DNA of 64,000 nt from Alcanivorax sp. 24 (GCF_004360225.1 NZ_SNUA01000017.1:26260-90259), one strand, 5' to 3'; positions 1 to 9,944 are shown, counted from the stretch's first letter. The notes: generated from the letters alone by a model not told the origin. Program-made: numbers and translations.

Positions 1-314
1 CTACCGGTGATCATTACTCCGGAGTCGACACCGTCAAAATGATGGGTAGCGAAATACAGAACCGGAGTCGGCACCAAACCAATATCGATCACATCACAGC
101 CGGCGGAGCGCAGGCCAAGACCAATAGCCTGATGCAAGGACGGCGAGGAAAGTCGCCCATCCCGCGCCAGGGCTACCTTGCCGCCTCCCTGGGACAACAC
201 CTCTGAACCTATGGCCTGGCCGATCAGCTCGGCGGCCTCCATGGTCAACGTGTCGCCGAAGATGCCACGAATGTCGTAAGCACGGAATAAAGTGTCGGAT
301 AACGTTATCGTCAT
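1..314 (-). CDS. phosphomannomutase/phosphoglucomutase, N-terminal part (cut by window edge)
   Basis: Only the first 104 codons lie in the window. The FRAYDIRG motif at residues 10-17 and the following LARDGR segment are typical of the alpha-D-phosphohexomutase family (AlgC/ManB). The window ends at VMITG, just where the family's SHNP phosphoserine loop should follow, so the catalytic serine is not visible. This enzyme interconverts hexose 6- and 1-phosphates for sugar-nucleotide synthesis. It starts 12 bases after the pgi stop, as the last visible gene of a galU-ugd-pgi-mutase operon. Whether it prefers mannose or glucose cannot be told from this fragment. Confidence 0.9.
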   Translation of the reverse strand, partial: MTITLSDTLFRAYDIRGIFGDTLTMEAAELIGQAIGSEVLSQGGGKVALARDGRLSSPSLHQAIGLGLRSAGCDVIDIGLVPTPVLYFATHHFDGVDSGVMITG

Positions 315-325
315 GGGAAATCCCG

Positions 326-1963
326 TCAGTTCTGTTGCCGCTCGCGAACGTAGCGGGCCAGGGCGCGGCTGGAGCCGTCCAGCTCGTTAATGCCGCCCCC
401 AGTATTAAGCACGTCTATCATCTCCATGGCGATACGCTTGCCCATTTCGACACCCCATTGATCGAACGGGTTGATACCCCACATCACTGCCTGTACGAAC
501 ACCTTGTGTTCATAGAGCGCCAGTAGCGCACCTAACTGCCGCGGCGACAGTTCGTCCATCATCAGCGTAGTACTGGGTTGGTTGCCGCGATAATGCATGA
601 ATGGCGGTAACGACTGATCCGGTGTCAACGCCGCCTCTCCAAATGCCAGTAACCGTGATTGGGCCAGACAGTTGGCCACGGTCAGGCCATGTTGGTCTTC
701 CAACGGCTCCAGTGCCGCGCTATTGCCGTTGCGACGGCCATGCCGCGCCGCCACCAGGAATTCGCAGGCCACGGGCTGAGTACCCTGATGAAGAAGCTGA
801 TAAAACGCGTGCTGGGCATTTGGGCCAACCTCTCCCCAAATCACCGGGCAAGTGTGATGTTTGACCGCCTCACCGGAGCGAGTCACCGATTTGCCGTTGG
901 ATTCCATCTCCAACTGTTCGACATAAGCAGGGAGGTGCTTCAGCCGGCCATCATAGGGCAGCACGGCCCGGGCGGTGATGTTCAGGAAATTGAGGTTCCA
1001 TATATCCACCAGTCCCAGAGAGACCGGTACATTTTCGTCCCAGGGCGCGCTGCGGAAATGCTGGTCCATATCGTGAGCGCCGGCGAGAAATTCGCGGAAC
1101 TGATCCATGCCGATGGCCAGCGCGATCGGCAAGCCGATGCAAGACCACAGCGAATAACGGCCACCGACCCAGTCCCACAGCCGGAGCTGGTTTTCCTGAT
1201 GAATCCCCCACTCCGTCATCCGTTCAGAGCAGGCGGAAACGCCGATGAAATGACAGCGCAGCAAAGCGCCATTCACCTCAGGAAACGCCCGTTCCAACCA
1301 GGCGCGAGTGGTGGCCGCGTTACTCAAAGTGTCCATGGTGGTGAATGACTTGGAGGAAATTACCACCAGCGTAGTGCCGGGGTTCAATTCATCCAGCAGC
1401 GGTGCGATCTGGCTGCCGTCCATGGAAGAGACGAAGTGCAGACGTGGCCTCCCGCCCGTTTCAGGGTGGTGTTCGTGCAATGCCACCGATGCCATGAGCG
1501 GCCCCAGATCCGAGCCACCCACACCGATATTGACCACGTCGGTGATCGCGTCACCCTGACACCCTCGCCATTGACCGGAATGGACCCGATTGACGATATG
1601 CTCCATCAATGTGAGTTGCTCGTGCACCTCCGGTGCATTTTTCTTGCACTCGCGCAAGCGCCAATGCATTGCCGGACGGGACTCAGTCCAATTCACCTCA
1701 CCGCCATCAAAAAGGCAACGAATCCAGTCATCCAGACCTCTCGCTTCGGCTAACGTCCGCAGCTTTTCCAGCGTACCCGCTGCAATTCTCTGTTTGCTGA
1801 AGTCCGCCAGCAGACCACAAGCGGAAAGGCTCAGACGTTCAAAACGTCGTGCATCCTGGGCGAACAAATCGGCGATATGAACACGTCCCGAACGATAAGC
1901 GTCATCACGTAACGCCTTCTCGGCCCGGCGCGCCATGAGTGTGTCCATAAGCGGCAATGCCAT
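326..1963 (-). CDS. pgi: glucose-6-phosphate isomerase
   Basis: A 545-residue protein of normal length for Pgi. It carries the signatures [16 protein letters not shown] in the middle, MESNGKSV with the active-site glutamate, and [14 protein letters not shown] at about residue 496 in the C-terminal signature. It interconverts glucose 6-phosphate and fructose 6-phosphate in the cytoplasm. The start is an ATG preceded by GGGAG, two bases after the ugd-like stop, so the two genes are translationally close. Its place between sugar-nucleotide genes suggests a role in feeding hexose phosphates to polysaccharide precursors as well as central metabolism. No lesion was seen. Confidence 0.97.
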   Translation of the reverse strand: MALPLMDTLMARRAEKALRDDAYRSGRVHIADLFAQDARRFERLSLSACGLLADFSKQRIAAGTLEKLRTLAEARGLDDWIRCLFDGGEVNWTESRPAMHWRLRECKKNAPEVHEQLTLMEHIVNRVHSGQWRGCQGDAITDVVNIGVGGSDLGPLMASVALHEHHPETGGRPRLHFVSSMDGSQIAPLLDELNPGTTLVVISSKSFTTMDTLSNAATTRAWLERAFPEVNGALLRCHFIGVSACSERMTEWGIHQENQLRLWDWVGGRYSLWSCIGLPIALAIGMDQFREFLAGAHDMDQHFRSAPWDENVPVSLGLVDIWNLNFLNITARAVLPYDGRLKHLPAYVEQLEMESNGKSVTRSGEAVKHHTCPVIWGEVGPNAQHAFYQLLHQGTQPVACEFLVAARHGRRNGNSAALEPLEDQHGLTVANCLAQSRLLAFGEAALTPDQSLPPFMHYRGNQPSTTLMMDELSPRQLGALLALYEHKVFVQAVMWGINPFDQWGVEMGKRIAMEMIDVLNTGGGINELDGSSRALARYVRERQQN

Positions 1964-1965
1964 GA

Positions 1966-3246
1966 TCAGGATCTCCCAATGCCATAGTAGGTGAACCCTT
2001 GATGTTTGACATAACGGGGGTCATAAATATTTCGACCGTCCAGAATCAGCGGCGTGCTCATCTTATTTTTCAACATGGCCCAATCGGGACTCCAGTACTC
2101 TTTCCATTCAGTCACAATCATCAACGCATCCACGTCCCTTGCCGCATGGTAACCGTCCTGGTGGGTATACAGGGGCCCGCGCCCGTCGGCCCACTGTGTC
2201 AGTTCCGGCAACGCCAGAGGATCGTGCACATGCACCTCCACGCCCTGCGCCCAAAGAGCCTCGATCAGGCGCAACGCCGGGCCGTTATCGACACGATCAG
2301 AACCAGGCTTGAACGCGGCGCCCCAAAGCGCCACTTTCTTATTCGCCACATCGCCTTCATAGTGACGCCAGAACTTGCGGAACAGCACTTCCTTTTGCCG
2401 CTCATTGATCTGCAGGACCTGCTCCAACAGCTCGGTATTGATTCGGCGGCTGCGCAACGCATCAGTCAGATTCATTACATCACGACTGAAGCCCGGCCCA
2501 CCAAAACCACAACCGGCATACAGATAGGCGTCACCGATACGAGGATCCGATCCGACTCCCTGGCGAATCACCTCAATATCCACGTCCAGTTCTTCCGCCA
2601 GCATCACCATGTCATTCATGAAACTCAGGCGGGTCGCCAACATGCCACTGATAGCCAGCTTCGCGAACTCCGCTTCACGGGGACGCATCACCTGGATGAC
2701 ATCCTGCCGCCGATTGAAGGGCCGCAGTATTTCCCGGATCAGAATCTCACCAGAACGGTCGTCACAGCCGAGCAGGATATGTTCCGGGCGAGTGAAGTCA
2801 TTTAACGCCCGGCCTTCCTGCAAGGTGTCCGGCAGGCAAATCACCGGCACCGTCCGCCCACGTTGTGCCAATGCTTCCCGCAGCTCTTCGGTCGTCCCGA
2901 CCGGAAATACACTCTGATTGATCAGCAACTCACACTGCTCGCCACCTGCAATCCAATCCAGCAAGATGTCGGCTTGATCGCGCTCCCCCGGCTGCAACGC
3001 CAGAAACACCACTTCGCCCGGAGTAGGGGCCGGTGTCGCCAGATCCCGGCACCACAAATAGCCAGCTTCGATCTGCTCGCGAATCAGCGGCATAAGACCA
3101 GGTTCATGATACGCTTCCCGGCCGTCCCTCAGCTGTTGCCAATAACGCCCTTCAGGCAGGGACCAAGTCACTGTGTGGCCGGTTTGGGCCAGAGCCGATG
3201 CAGTCACCGCGGCACATAGCGTGTCCCCAACCACATCAACGCGCAC
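1966..3246 (-). CDS. degenerate UDP-glucose/GDP-mannose dehydrogenase family protein (catalytic cysteine lost)
   Basis: The fold and length (426 residues) are those of UDP-glucose 6-dehydrogenase, and the position after galU matches pseudomonad ugd. I place the start at the GTG at 3246, because GGAG lies seven bases upstream and the protein then begins MRVDVVGD like the family; the open frame extends to 3297. Key residues are altered. The Rossmann GxGxxG reads GDTLCA. The NPEFLREG motif reads LPDTLQEG. The asparagine after the catalytic lysine (KxxxN) is serine. The catalytic GGSCFPKD reads GGPGFSRD, so the nucleophilic cysteine is glycine. The frame is intact, so this is a maintained gene, but dehydrogenase activity is doubtful. 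It overlaps the galU end by 11 bases. Confidence 0.85.
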   Translation of the reverse strand: MRVDVVGDTLCAAVTASALAQTGHTVTWSLPEGRYWQQLRDGREAYHEPGLMPLIREQIEAGYLWCRDLATPAPTPGEVVFLALQPGERDQADILLDWIAGGEQCELLINQSVFPVGTTEELREALAQRGRTVPVICLPDTLQEGRALNDFTRPEHILLGCDDRSGEILIREILRPFNRRQDVIQVMRPREAEFAKLAISGMLATRLSFMNDMVMLAEELDVDIEVIRQGVGSDPRIGDAYLYAGCGFGGPGFSRDVMNLTDALRSRRINTELLEQVLQINERQKEVLFRKFWRHYEGDVANKKVALWGAAFKPGSDRVDNGPALRLIEALWAQGVEVHVHDPLALPELTQWADGRGPLYTHQDGYHAARDVDALMIVTEWKEYWSPDWAMLKNKMSTPLILDGRNIYDPRYVKHQGFTYYGIGRS

Positions 3247-4117
3247 GGTATTGCTCCAGGAGCGCCCGGGAGCATTCCGCCAGTTCCGGGTGGCCAAGCG
3301 CGAAGTGAATGAACGCTTCGAGATAACCGGCTTTGTTGCCGCAATCGAAAGTACGCCCGGTCATGGCGTAGGCTTCCACTGGCGCGCGCTCCAGCAGCGC
3401 GGCAATGGCATCGGTCAGTTGAATCTCGCCGCCAGCACCGGGGCGGGTATCAGCAAGCAGGCCCATGATCTCGCCGGGCAGAACATACCGTCCAACCACC
3501 GACAAATTAGAGGGCGCGTACTCGGGCGCGGGCTTTTCCACGAGGCCCTGGATCGCAATGCCATTGCCCGCTGTTGGCGCCGGTCCGGACATAGATACCA
3601 CGCCATACTGATCGACCTTGTTCATCTGCACCGGCTCCACCATGATCTGAGCAGCCCCGGTAGACTCGAATCGTGCCAGCATAGCGCTCAAATCCGCCAG
3701 GTCACCAACGGTGTCAACCAGAACATCCGGAAGCATCACCACGAAAGGTTCGTCGCCGACAATCGGAGCTGCCTGAAGGATGGCATGGCCCAACCCCAGC
3801 GGTTCCCGCTGACGAACACCAATGACGCTGACGTGATCGGGAAGGATCTGGCGCAAGCTTTGCCGCAAACTCTCCTTGCCTTTCGCCTGTAACTGCGCGT
3901 CAAGCTCGGCGTTGATATCGAAGTAATCCTCGATCGCGCCTTTAGCGGCATGGTTGACCAGAATGATTTCACTGAGGCCGGCTTTCACCGCTTCCTCCAC
4001 CACCAGATGAATGGCCGGGCGGTCCACGATCGGCAACATTTCCTTGGGAATGGATTTAGAGGCGGGCAGCATGCGCGTACCCAATCCCGCGACCGGGATC
4101 ACTACTTTCGAAATCAT
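3236..4117 (-). CDS. galU: UTP-glucose-1-phosphate uridylyltransferase
   Basis: A 293-residue protein with the nucleotidyltransferase signature GLGTRMLPASKSIPKEM at residues 11-27, the VEEAVKAG segment, and VEKP in the middle. It makes UDP-glucose from UTP and glucose 1-phosphate in the cytoplasm, the precursor for GalE and for glucosylated polysaccharides. AAGGA lies nine bases before the ATG. It is the first gene of the minus-strand operon galU, ugd-like, pgi, mutase. A weak TAGAAT -10-like hexamer lies about 110 bases upstream, without a good -35 box. Confidence 0.96.
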   Translation of the reverse strand: MISKVVIPVAGLGTRMLPASKSIPKEMLPIVDRPAIHLVVEEAVKAGLSEIILVNHAAKGAIEDYFDINAELDAQLQAKGKESLRQSLRQILPDHVSVIGVRQREPLGLGHAILQAAPIVGDEPFVVMLPDVLVDTVGDLADLSAMLARFESTGAAQIMVEPVQMNKVDQYGVVSMSGPAPTAGNGIAIQGLVEKPAPEYAPSNLSVVGRYVLPGEIMGLLADTRPGAGGEIQLTDAIAALLERAPVEAYAMTGRTFDCGNKAGYLEAFIHFALGHPELAECSRALLEQYRAR

Positions 4118-4431
4118 CTGGCACCGTCCTTCATCATGGCTACTGCAAGAATCCGGGATCCATCACCTTATTTTCGACAGACGTCTCGAAGTCTTCCAAC
4201 TTCCCTCCCCCGATTCCAAGGCATGAACAGATTCTAACCATACAAATTTCACGCTGTCGCTCGAGCTCTGCGGAACGAGTCGACCAATTCAAACAAGTTT
4301 TACTGTTTGTCACGAAAGGACCGTCCCGGCGGCTAAAACAAAGACATGAAAAACCGGCGAGCGTTTTTTTCCTTGAAACGGATCACAAAACAAGAAAGGC
4401 AGTGCATCCACGCTGGAGAGCCCCCCCCTCC
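4118..4431. other. intergenic region upstream of galU and downstream of the MFS gene
   Basis: No gene, REP element or convincing terminator was found here. The galU promoter should lie in this stretch. A homopolymer run of seven T follows a GC-rich segment near 4365 on the plus strand, but no gene on that strand would use it as a terminator. Confidence 0.5.
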
Positions 4432-5619
4432 TTAGCGCACCTGTGCGTATTGGCTCCGCGGCCGGCTACGCCGCAATCCGACCAACGCCAGTACTACCCC
4501 GAAGATCAGACCTCCACCGTACCAGGAAAGCGCCACCGTGTGACCGAACCAATCCACCAGCACCCCGGTCACCATCACCGGCAGAATGAAGCCGAAGTAC
4601 GCCATCAGAAAGAACCCGGCGCTGGCGGCGGCGCGGCGTTCTTCAGCCAGCGCCAGCACGGCGCTGAGGCCGCCCAGGTAAATGAAGCCATAGCAGGCGC
4701 TGCTCGCCAGCACCGCGCCCGCTAACACGCCAACAAACTGTCCGTGCAGCGCCCCCCAGGCGATCAGAGCGTAGGCCACCGGCAGAATCAGCAATCCGAT
4801 ACGGGTGGAGGTCCGTGATGGCAGCAACCGCGCCAGGGGCTGGAACAGAACGCCGCAGCTGCAGGTGGCGAGGACCGCGAAGCCGGACCACTCACTCAGA
4901 CCGTGCTTTTGCAGGGCCGAGGGCAGGATGGCGATGACCAGGCCCACCGTGCCCCAGGCCAGCAGAATCGCCCAGCCGAAGATCAGCGAACCCGCCGGGA
5001 AGAACGGTAATCGGGCCAACGGTGCCCGGCATGATCTGGGCGCGTCATCCCTTAAGCCGGCGGCCAGCACGAAAGCCACCACCGCGGCCAGCAGATAAAG
5101 CGGGAAGCTGGGCGGCGTCAGGCTGCTGGCCCGTAGCAAAAACAGGCTGGTCACCGCCGGGCCCAGGCCGAACCCGAGGGAGGTGGCGGCGGTCACCCAG
5201 TTGGCGGCACGGCGATGGTCGCCGCCGGAGAACAGATCATGCATGTAGCCCGGTGCCACGCTGGAGGCCAGCGCAGTGGCCACCCCAACCAGGAAGCGGG
5301 CTATCCCCAGGGCCAGAATCCCCGGGGCGACCAGGGTCAGTGTCGTTGCCACCAGACACAATACCAGAGCCGTCAGGATCAGCGATTTGCGCCCTACCCG
5401 CTCCGACAAGCCGTTCAACGACAGCAGCACCGGAATGATGCCGAATACGTAGCAGGCGAAGGCCACCGTGGTGACGCCCACGCCCACGCCGTCCTTGCCG
5501 GCCAGTGCGCTGTACAGGGGCGCCTGGAGGTTGGAGGCGGATGTGATAATGCACAGAGCAAAAGCCAAACGCAGGGCGTCGAAACAGCGCATAACGAACC
5601 TTGAAAAAAAGGAATACAT
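4432..5619 (-). CDS. MFS transporter (drug/metabolite exporter type)
   Basis: A hydrophobic protein of about 395 residues with some twelve membrane segments and the MFS loop 2-3 motif near GLSERVGRKSL. I chose the ATG at 5619, which has GAGGCG upstream; a later ATG at 5592 with AAGG is also possible. MFS proteins of this kind export small molecules by proton antiport across the inner membrane; the substrate is unknown. It is divergent from a MocR-type regulator, a common layout in which the regulator controls the neighbouring transporter. That regulatory link is inferred from position. Confidence 0.9.
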   Translation of the reverse strand: MYSFFSRFVMRCFDALRLAFALCIITSASNLQAPLYSALAGKDGVGVGVTTVAFACYVFGIIPVLLSLNGLSERVGRKSLILTALVLCLVATTLTLVAPGILALGIARFLVGVATALASSVAPGYMHDLFSGGDHRRAANWVTAATSLGFGLGPAVTSLFLLRASSLTPPSFPLYLLAAVVAFVLAAGLRDDAPRSCRAPLARLPFFPAGSLIFGWAILLAWGTVGLVIAILPSALQKHGLSEWSGFAVLATCSCGVLFQPLARLLPSRTSTRIGLLILPVAYALIAWGALHGQFVGVLAGAVLASSACYGFIYLGGLSAVLALAEERRAAASAGFFLMAYFGFILPVMVTGVLVDWFGHTVALSWYGGGLIFGVVLALVGLRRSRPRSQYAQVR

Positions 5620-5792
5620 GGGGCGCCTCGCCGGGGCACGCACGCGCGCGCCCCGGCCTGGGCGGGATCACACCATGGTCGTATTCGCCGGATTCGGCGG
5701 TAAGGTACACTTGGGTCTGGTTATTGATGAACTGTTCCGGGTTTTCCGGTAACGGTCGCGGGCATCGCGGTCTGTCATGCACTGGCCGCGGA

Positions 5793-5869
5793 GCTGCTGC
5801 GGGAAGCTTGCTTGCAAGCGAATCGGGGTTCCACAAGAATTCGCTTGCAAGCAAGCTTCCCACAGCGGC
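5793..5869. repeat. REP pair (inverted) in the MFS/MocR divergent region
   Basis: Two REP hairpins with the stem GCTTGC-TT-GCAAGC face each other, separated by about 20 bases, each bounded by GGGAA and GAAT. The pair ends only about 15 bases before the MocR start codon, so it may lie in that gene's 5' leader. Confidence 0.9.
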
Positions 5870-5883
5870 CTTAAGGACTTGGC

Positions 5884-7275
5884 ATGAAGCTGGATATGGA
5901 CCCGGACTCGGGGCTGCCCATTGCACAACAAATCGAAGACGGGATTCGCCACTGGATCGTGCGGAACGGCGCCGGTGGCGGCAGCCGTCTACCGTCCATA
6001 CGCCGCCTGTCCAGCGAGCTGCACGTGAGCCGCAACGCCGCTATTGAGGCCTATGAACGTCTGATGGCCCAAGGACTGGTGCGCTCCAAACCCGGCTCCG
6101 GCTTCTATGTAACCAACGGCGCCGTGAGAATGTTGACCGGCACCGAGCCGGTTTGTGAGGAAGAGGTGGCCGATGATCGCTGGAGCCTGTTCCAGAGTGA
6201 CGCCTCCACCTTGAAGCTCGGTTGCGGCTGGCTGCCGGGCAGTTGGCTGGAAGTGGAAGACCTGTCCTACGCGATTCGCCAGGTCACCCGCCAGGACAGC
6301 GCCGGCATCCTCGATTACAGCACGCCCATGGGCACCCCGGAGTTGCGCTTACTGATACGGGAGCGAATTCGCCTGCTTGGCATTGACGCCAGCATGCAGC
6401 AGATCCTGCTTACCGGCGGCGGCAGTCATGCCCTGGATCTGCTGGTGCGACTGTTACTGAAACCCGGCGACACTGTGTTCGTGGAATCACCAGGCTATTA
6501 CAATTTGCTCGGCCTGCTGAAGCTGCAACAGGTGCATGTGGTGGGCGTGCCGCGCCTCCCCGGCGGACCGGATCCGGAACACATGGCGTACCTGCTGAAA
6601 CAGCACAAGCCCAAGTTGTTTTTCACCAACAGCGTGTTTCAGAACCCCACCGGCACCACACTGGCGCCGACCTTTGCCCACCGTATCCTGCAACTGGCGG
6701 AGCAGCACGATTTCCAGATTGTCGAGGACGACATCTACGCGGACTTCCAGCATGAACCGACACTTCGTCTGGCCTCGCTCGATGGTCTCAGGCGAGTGAT
6801 TTACCTCGGCAGCTTCTCGAAAAGCCTGTCCAGCTCCTTGCGGGTGGGGTTTATCGCCGCGGCGCCGGCGCGAATCAAGCCGCTGGTGGACATCAAAATG
6901 CTGACCAGCATTTCGGCCTCCCGTTTCTCTGAGCAGGTGGTCACGACCATGCTGCAGAACGGGGCCTACCGCAAACTGGTGGAACGGTTGCGCACGCGAC
7001 TCTCCTCGCAAATGGTCACCGCCCTCAATCTGGTGCGGGCGGCGGGCTGGAAGGTGCATTCCGAGCCGGCGGGAGGGATGTTCATTTGGGCCCGCTATCC
7101 GGGCGTGGCGGATTCGCAAAAACTGGTGGACCTGGCGCGGCAATCCGGCGTCAGCCTGTCACCGGGTCATCTGTTCCTGCCCGATGAAACAGTCTCGCCC
7201 TGGCTGCGGCTCAACGTCGCCTATACACGGGATCGGCGGGCGATACGTTTTTTGAACGATCCGCAGGGAATGTGA
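5884..7275 (+). CDS. MocR/PdxR family transcriptional regulator (GntR HTH plus aminotransferase-like domain)
   Basis: A 463-residue protein. The N-terminal 75 residues form a GntR winged helix (LPSIRRLSSELHVSRNAA, then LVRSKPGSGFYV). The remainder is a fold-type I aminotransferase domain with NPTGTT, the aspartate segment VEDDIYADF and the PLP lysine in YLGSFSKSLSSSLRVG. MocR proteins sense vitamin B6 or amino compounds and activate or repress divergent genes. AAGGA lies seven bases before the ATG. The likely target is the divergent MFS gene, which is inference. Confidence 0.94.
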   Translation: MKLDMDPDSGLPIAQQIEDGIRHWIVRNGAGGGSRLPSIRRLSSELHVSRNAAIEAYERLMAQGLVRSKPGSGFYVTNGAVRMLTGTEPVCEEEVADDRWSLFQSDASTLKLGCGWLPGSWLEVEDLSYAIRQVTRQDSAGILDYSTPMGTPELRLLIRERIRLLGIDASMQQILLTGGGSHALDLLVRLLLKPGDTVFVESPGYYNLLGLLKLQQVHVVGVPRLPGGPDPEHMAYLLKQHKPKLFFTNSVFQNPTGTTLAPTFAHRILQLAEQHDFQIVEDDIYADFQHEPTLRLASLDGLRRVIYLGSFSKSLSSSLRVGFIAAAPARIKPLVDIKMLTSISASRFSEQVVTTMLQNGAYRKLVERLRTRLSSQMVTALNLVRAAGWKVHSEPAGGMFIWARYPGVADSQKLVDLARQSGVSLSPGHLFLPDETVSPWLRLNVAYTRDRRAIRFLNDPQGM

Positions 7276-7288
7276 ATTCGCGTTATAT

Positions 7289-7354
7289 TCGCGAGCAAAC
7301 TCGCTTCCCACGGCGGCTCCGTAGCCCCCTGTGGGAAGCTGCCTTGGCAGCGAA
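7289..7354. repeat. REP pair after the MocR gene
   Basis: One hairpin with the stem GCGAG/CTCGC and one with GCTGCC-TT-GGCAGC lie in opposite orientation between the convergent MocR gene and the epimerase/dehydratase gene. This is the usual 3' location for REP elements. Confidence 0.85.
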
Positions 7355-7367
7355 GCGGCGTGCGGCA

Positions 7368-9341
7368 TCAGTGTGTCGGGGAAGGGGCCTTGTAGGGAGC
7401 GGCTTCCTTTTGAGCAGGCTGATCGGCGGTGGGCTGCAGAATCAGCGCATCATTGTAGTCCTGGCGCGGCTGGTAGCCATTGACATAAGCACGCAGCAGC
7501 GCCCGCAAGGCATCCTGATCGCCACGTTCCAGCGCGGTACGGAAGCGATCCAGCGCCTGGTTGATCTCCGCCGGCGCCAGTTTCTCTTCATGGGCCTGCA
7601 TGATCATTTCATGCTCGGTCTGGATCGAGCATTCCCCGATCAACAGTTCCTCATACAGCTTCTCACCGGGGCGCAGGCCGGAGAACACCACTTCGATGTC
7701 GCCGTCCGGGTTGGTGGTGTCACGGACACTCATTCCCATCAAACGAATCATGGTGGTGGCCAGATCCATGATCCGTACCGGCTCGCCCATGTCGAGCACG
7801 AACACCTCGCCACCCTTGGCCATGGCGCCGGCCTGAATCACCAACTGGGCCGCCTCGGGAATGGTCATGAAGTAACGAATCACGTCCGGGTGGGTCACCG
7901 TCACCGGGCCGCCCTGCATGATCTGTTTGCGGAACAACGGTACCACCGAGCCTGAAGACCCCAACACGTTACCAAACCGCACCATGGAAAAGATGGTGCC
8001 GTCACTGGTGCTGGCCAGTGCCTGCAATACCAGTTCAGCGAAGCGCTTGGTGGCCCCCATCACGTTGGTGGGCCGTACCGCCTTGTCGGTGGAAATCAGA
8101 ATGAAATGCCGCACCCCGGCATCGCGCGCCCCTTCGGCGGCGGCCAGAGTACCGATAATGTTGTTGCGCACCCCGGCGTCCGGGTTGGCCTCGACAATGG
8201 GAACGTGCTTGTAAGCAGCAGCGTGATAGAGCGTATCAATGCGGTGTTCCAGACACAGGCTCTTCACCAGACCACGGTTAACCACCGAGCCCAGCATCGG
8301 CACCAGTTCGATGTCCTTGCCGCTTTCCCGCAGCACGCCGCCCAACTCCCGCTCGATGTCGTACAGCGCCACCTCGCTCTGCTCCAGCAGCACCAGGCGG
8401 CTCGGGTTCAGCTTCAGGATCTGGCGGCACATTTCGGAACCGATGGAGCCACCGGCACCAGTCACCATCACATGCTTACCGCTGATACAGCGGCTCAACA
8501 GATCCAGCCGGGGCGGCACCGCGTCACGGCCGAGCAGATCCTCGATGGCGACATCCTGGATCTCTTCCAGGCGCGCCTTGCCGCTGGCGATATCAGCAAA
8601 GGCCGGCACCGTCTGCACCCTCACTCCCAGCTTCTCCAGCCAGCTCACCACCGCCATGCGGCGCTGCCGGGACAGGTTTGGCATGGCCAGCAACACGGTG
8701 CGGATACGCTCATCCACCACCGCCTGTTTCAAGGTCAGGCGATCCACCACCGGCACCCCGGAGAGCAAGGTACCCTGTTTGCCCGGGTCGTCATCCACCA
8801 CTAAAACCGGGTGCAGTTCCCGCCCCTGCTGTAACGCGGTCACCAATTGTCCGCCGGCACCACCAGCGCCATAAATCGCCACCGGTTCGGTGGTAAAATA
8901 GCCGGACATGACCCGATACAGGAACCGGCGTGCCAAAAACCGGCTGGATCCCAGATACAGCACACCCAGGGCCCAGAAGATCAAAAACACGGAGCGCGGC
9001 ACCATCGCCGGCACCATATAGGAAAGGCTCGCTAAAACCACCACCGTGGCGGTCATGCCCAGCACCACCGACCAGGCCACCTCGGCGCCGAGATAACGGA
9101 CGATGGAGCGGTAAAATCCAAGAAGATAAAGCGCGGGTAGCCCCACCAGCACGGTCAGGGGAAATAACCAGGGATCCTCGATCGGCGGGAACAGACTGCC
9201 AAAGCGCAAAGCGTAGGCGGTCCACAACATTACCGGCAGTGCCACCGCGTCCGCCATCAGCATGATGGCCCTTTTTTGCCAGCGGGAGCACTTGAGCACC
9301 CGAGCCACGGCACTTTGCAGCGATGAAGAAGCGGTATGCAT
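7368..9341 (-). CDS. membrane-anchored UDP-N-acetylglucosamine 4,6-dehydratase family protein (PglF/WbpM/CapD-like)
   Basis: A 657-residue protein of the long form of this family. About four membrane segments fill the first 130 residues. A first Rossmann motif (YGAGGAGGQ) lies near residue 158, and the catalytic NAD-binding motif TGAGGSIGSEMCRQI near 295. The catalytic segment is STDKAVRPTNVMGATKR, which gives the Ser-Met-Lys arrangement known from WbpM and PglF. These enzymes make UDP-4-keto-6-deoxy-GlcNAc, the entry to bacillosamine, QuiNAc or FucNAc sugars. A perfect CRP-like palindrome lies about 50 bases upstream. It stands apart from the aminotransferase (26.7 kb) and acetyltransferases (11.0 and 30.7 kb) that could complete the pathway. 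Confidence 0.93.
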   Translation of the reverse strand: MHTASSSLQSAVARVLKCSRWQKRAIMLMADAVALPVMLWTAYALRFGSLFPPIEDPWLFPLTVLVGLPALYLLGFYRSIVRYLGAEVAWSVVLGMTATVVVLASLSYMVPAMVPRSVFLIFWALGVLYLGSSRFLARRFLYRVMSGYFTTEPVAIYGAGGAGGQLVTALQQGRELHPVLVVDDDPGKQGTLLSGVPVVDRLTLKQAVVDERIRTVLLAMPNLSRQRRMAVVSWLEKLGVRVQTVPAFADIASGKARLEEIQDVAIEDLLGRDAVPPRLDLLSRCISGKHVMVTGAGGSIGSEMCRQILKLNPSRLVLLEQSEVALYDIERELGGVLRESGKDIELVPMLGSVVNRGLVKSLCLEHRIDTLYHAAAYKHVPIVEANPDAGVRNNIIGTLAAAEGARDAGVRHFILISTDKAVRPTNVMGATKRFAELVLQALASTSDGTIFSMVRFGNVLGSSGSVVPLFRKQIMQGGPVTVTHPDVIRYFMTIPEAAQLVIQAGAMAKGGEVFVLDMGEPVRIMDLATTMIRLMGMSVRDTTNPDGDIEVVFSGLRPGEKLYEELLIGECSIQTEHEMIMQAHEEKLAPAEINQALDRFRTALERGDQDALRALLRAYVNGYQPRQDYNDALILQPTADQPAQKEAAPYKAPSPTH

Positions 9342-9847
9342 AGGACCCTGTCCTTAGTCGTCTCAATGTCAATAAAAGAGAGCCATTATCGTGTGATGCA
9401 AATCACACTTCCAGGCCCGCGCGTAACGTTTTATAGCCCGCGCGTTAGGTAAACCGAGTGTAAATGTGAATGCATGACACTCATTGTGACGCACCCACGG
9501 CACCCTGCTGTTTTTGCAATAATTTAACGTTTTTACAGCGACCGGCCGAACAGGAAAATACCCCATTCAGGGGATTGACAACATCTGACCGAATCCCTCC
9601 GGCGAAGGGGCGATATAATAGCAGGTTTAATACCAAAGGAACCGCACGGAAACGACTTTTTTGTAAACCGGGAAAGAGCAACTTCGGCTCATGAAGCAAC
9701 ACTCCGCAACATTTGGTAATTGTAATCAGCAAGGCGACACGGCATGCTCGAATCATCGCGCAATGGATGAACAACAACATGGATGTGGCCGGAGCGTGAT
9801 GATCAAAGCTTTCTTTACGACATTATCTCCTTTTGATTTCGCATTCC
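9342..9847. other. 506-bp non-coding region with a possible untranslated transcript
   Basis: There is no convincing protein gene. A TATAAT lies at 9614-9619 on the plus strand, but the nearest TTGACA (9575-9580) is 33 bases away, so this is not a standard promoter. A strong terminator-like hairpin closes the stretch at 9848-9866. A small RNA or leader transcript between about 9625 and 9876 is possible. Confidence 0.4.
9391..9408. promoter_or_regulatory. candidate CRP/Vfr binding site
   Basis: The sequence GTGTGATGCAAATCACAC contains TGTGA-N6-TCACA exactly, the CRP consensus, with one more matching base at each end. It is centred about 58 bases upstream of the dehydratase start codon at 9341. 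Binding by a CRP-family protein is inferred from the match. Confidence 0.65.
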
Positions 9848-9876
9848 GCGCCTCTTCCAGAGGCGCATTTTATTTC
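9848..9876 (+). terminator. rho-independent terminator-like hairpin
   Basis: A perfect 7-bp stem, GCGCCTC/GAGGCGC, with a five-base loop is followed by ATTTTATTTC. No recognised gene lies upstream on this strand, so what it terminates is unknown. Confidence 0.65.
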
Positions 9877-9944
9877 ATATCTCCGTAGATATATCACCGC
9901 TAATTGCCCATAGCCAACCCGTTCAATGGGAGCACGAATTCGTG

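Noticed and set aside
9575..9619. TTGACA and TATAAT as a promoter
   Set aside because: The hexamers are 33 bases apart, about twice the functional spacing.
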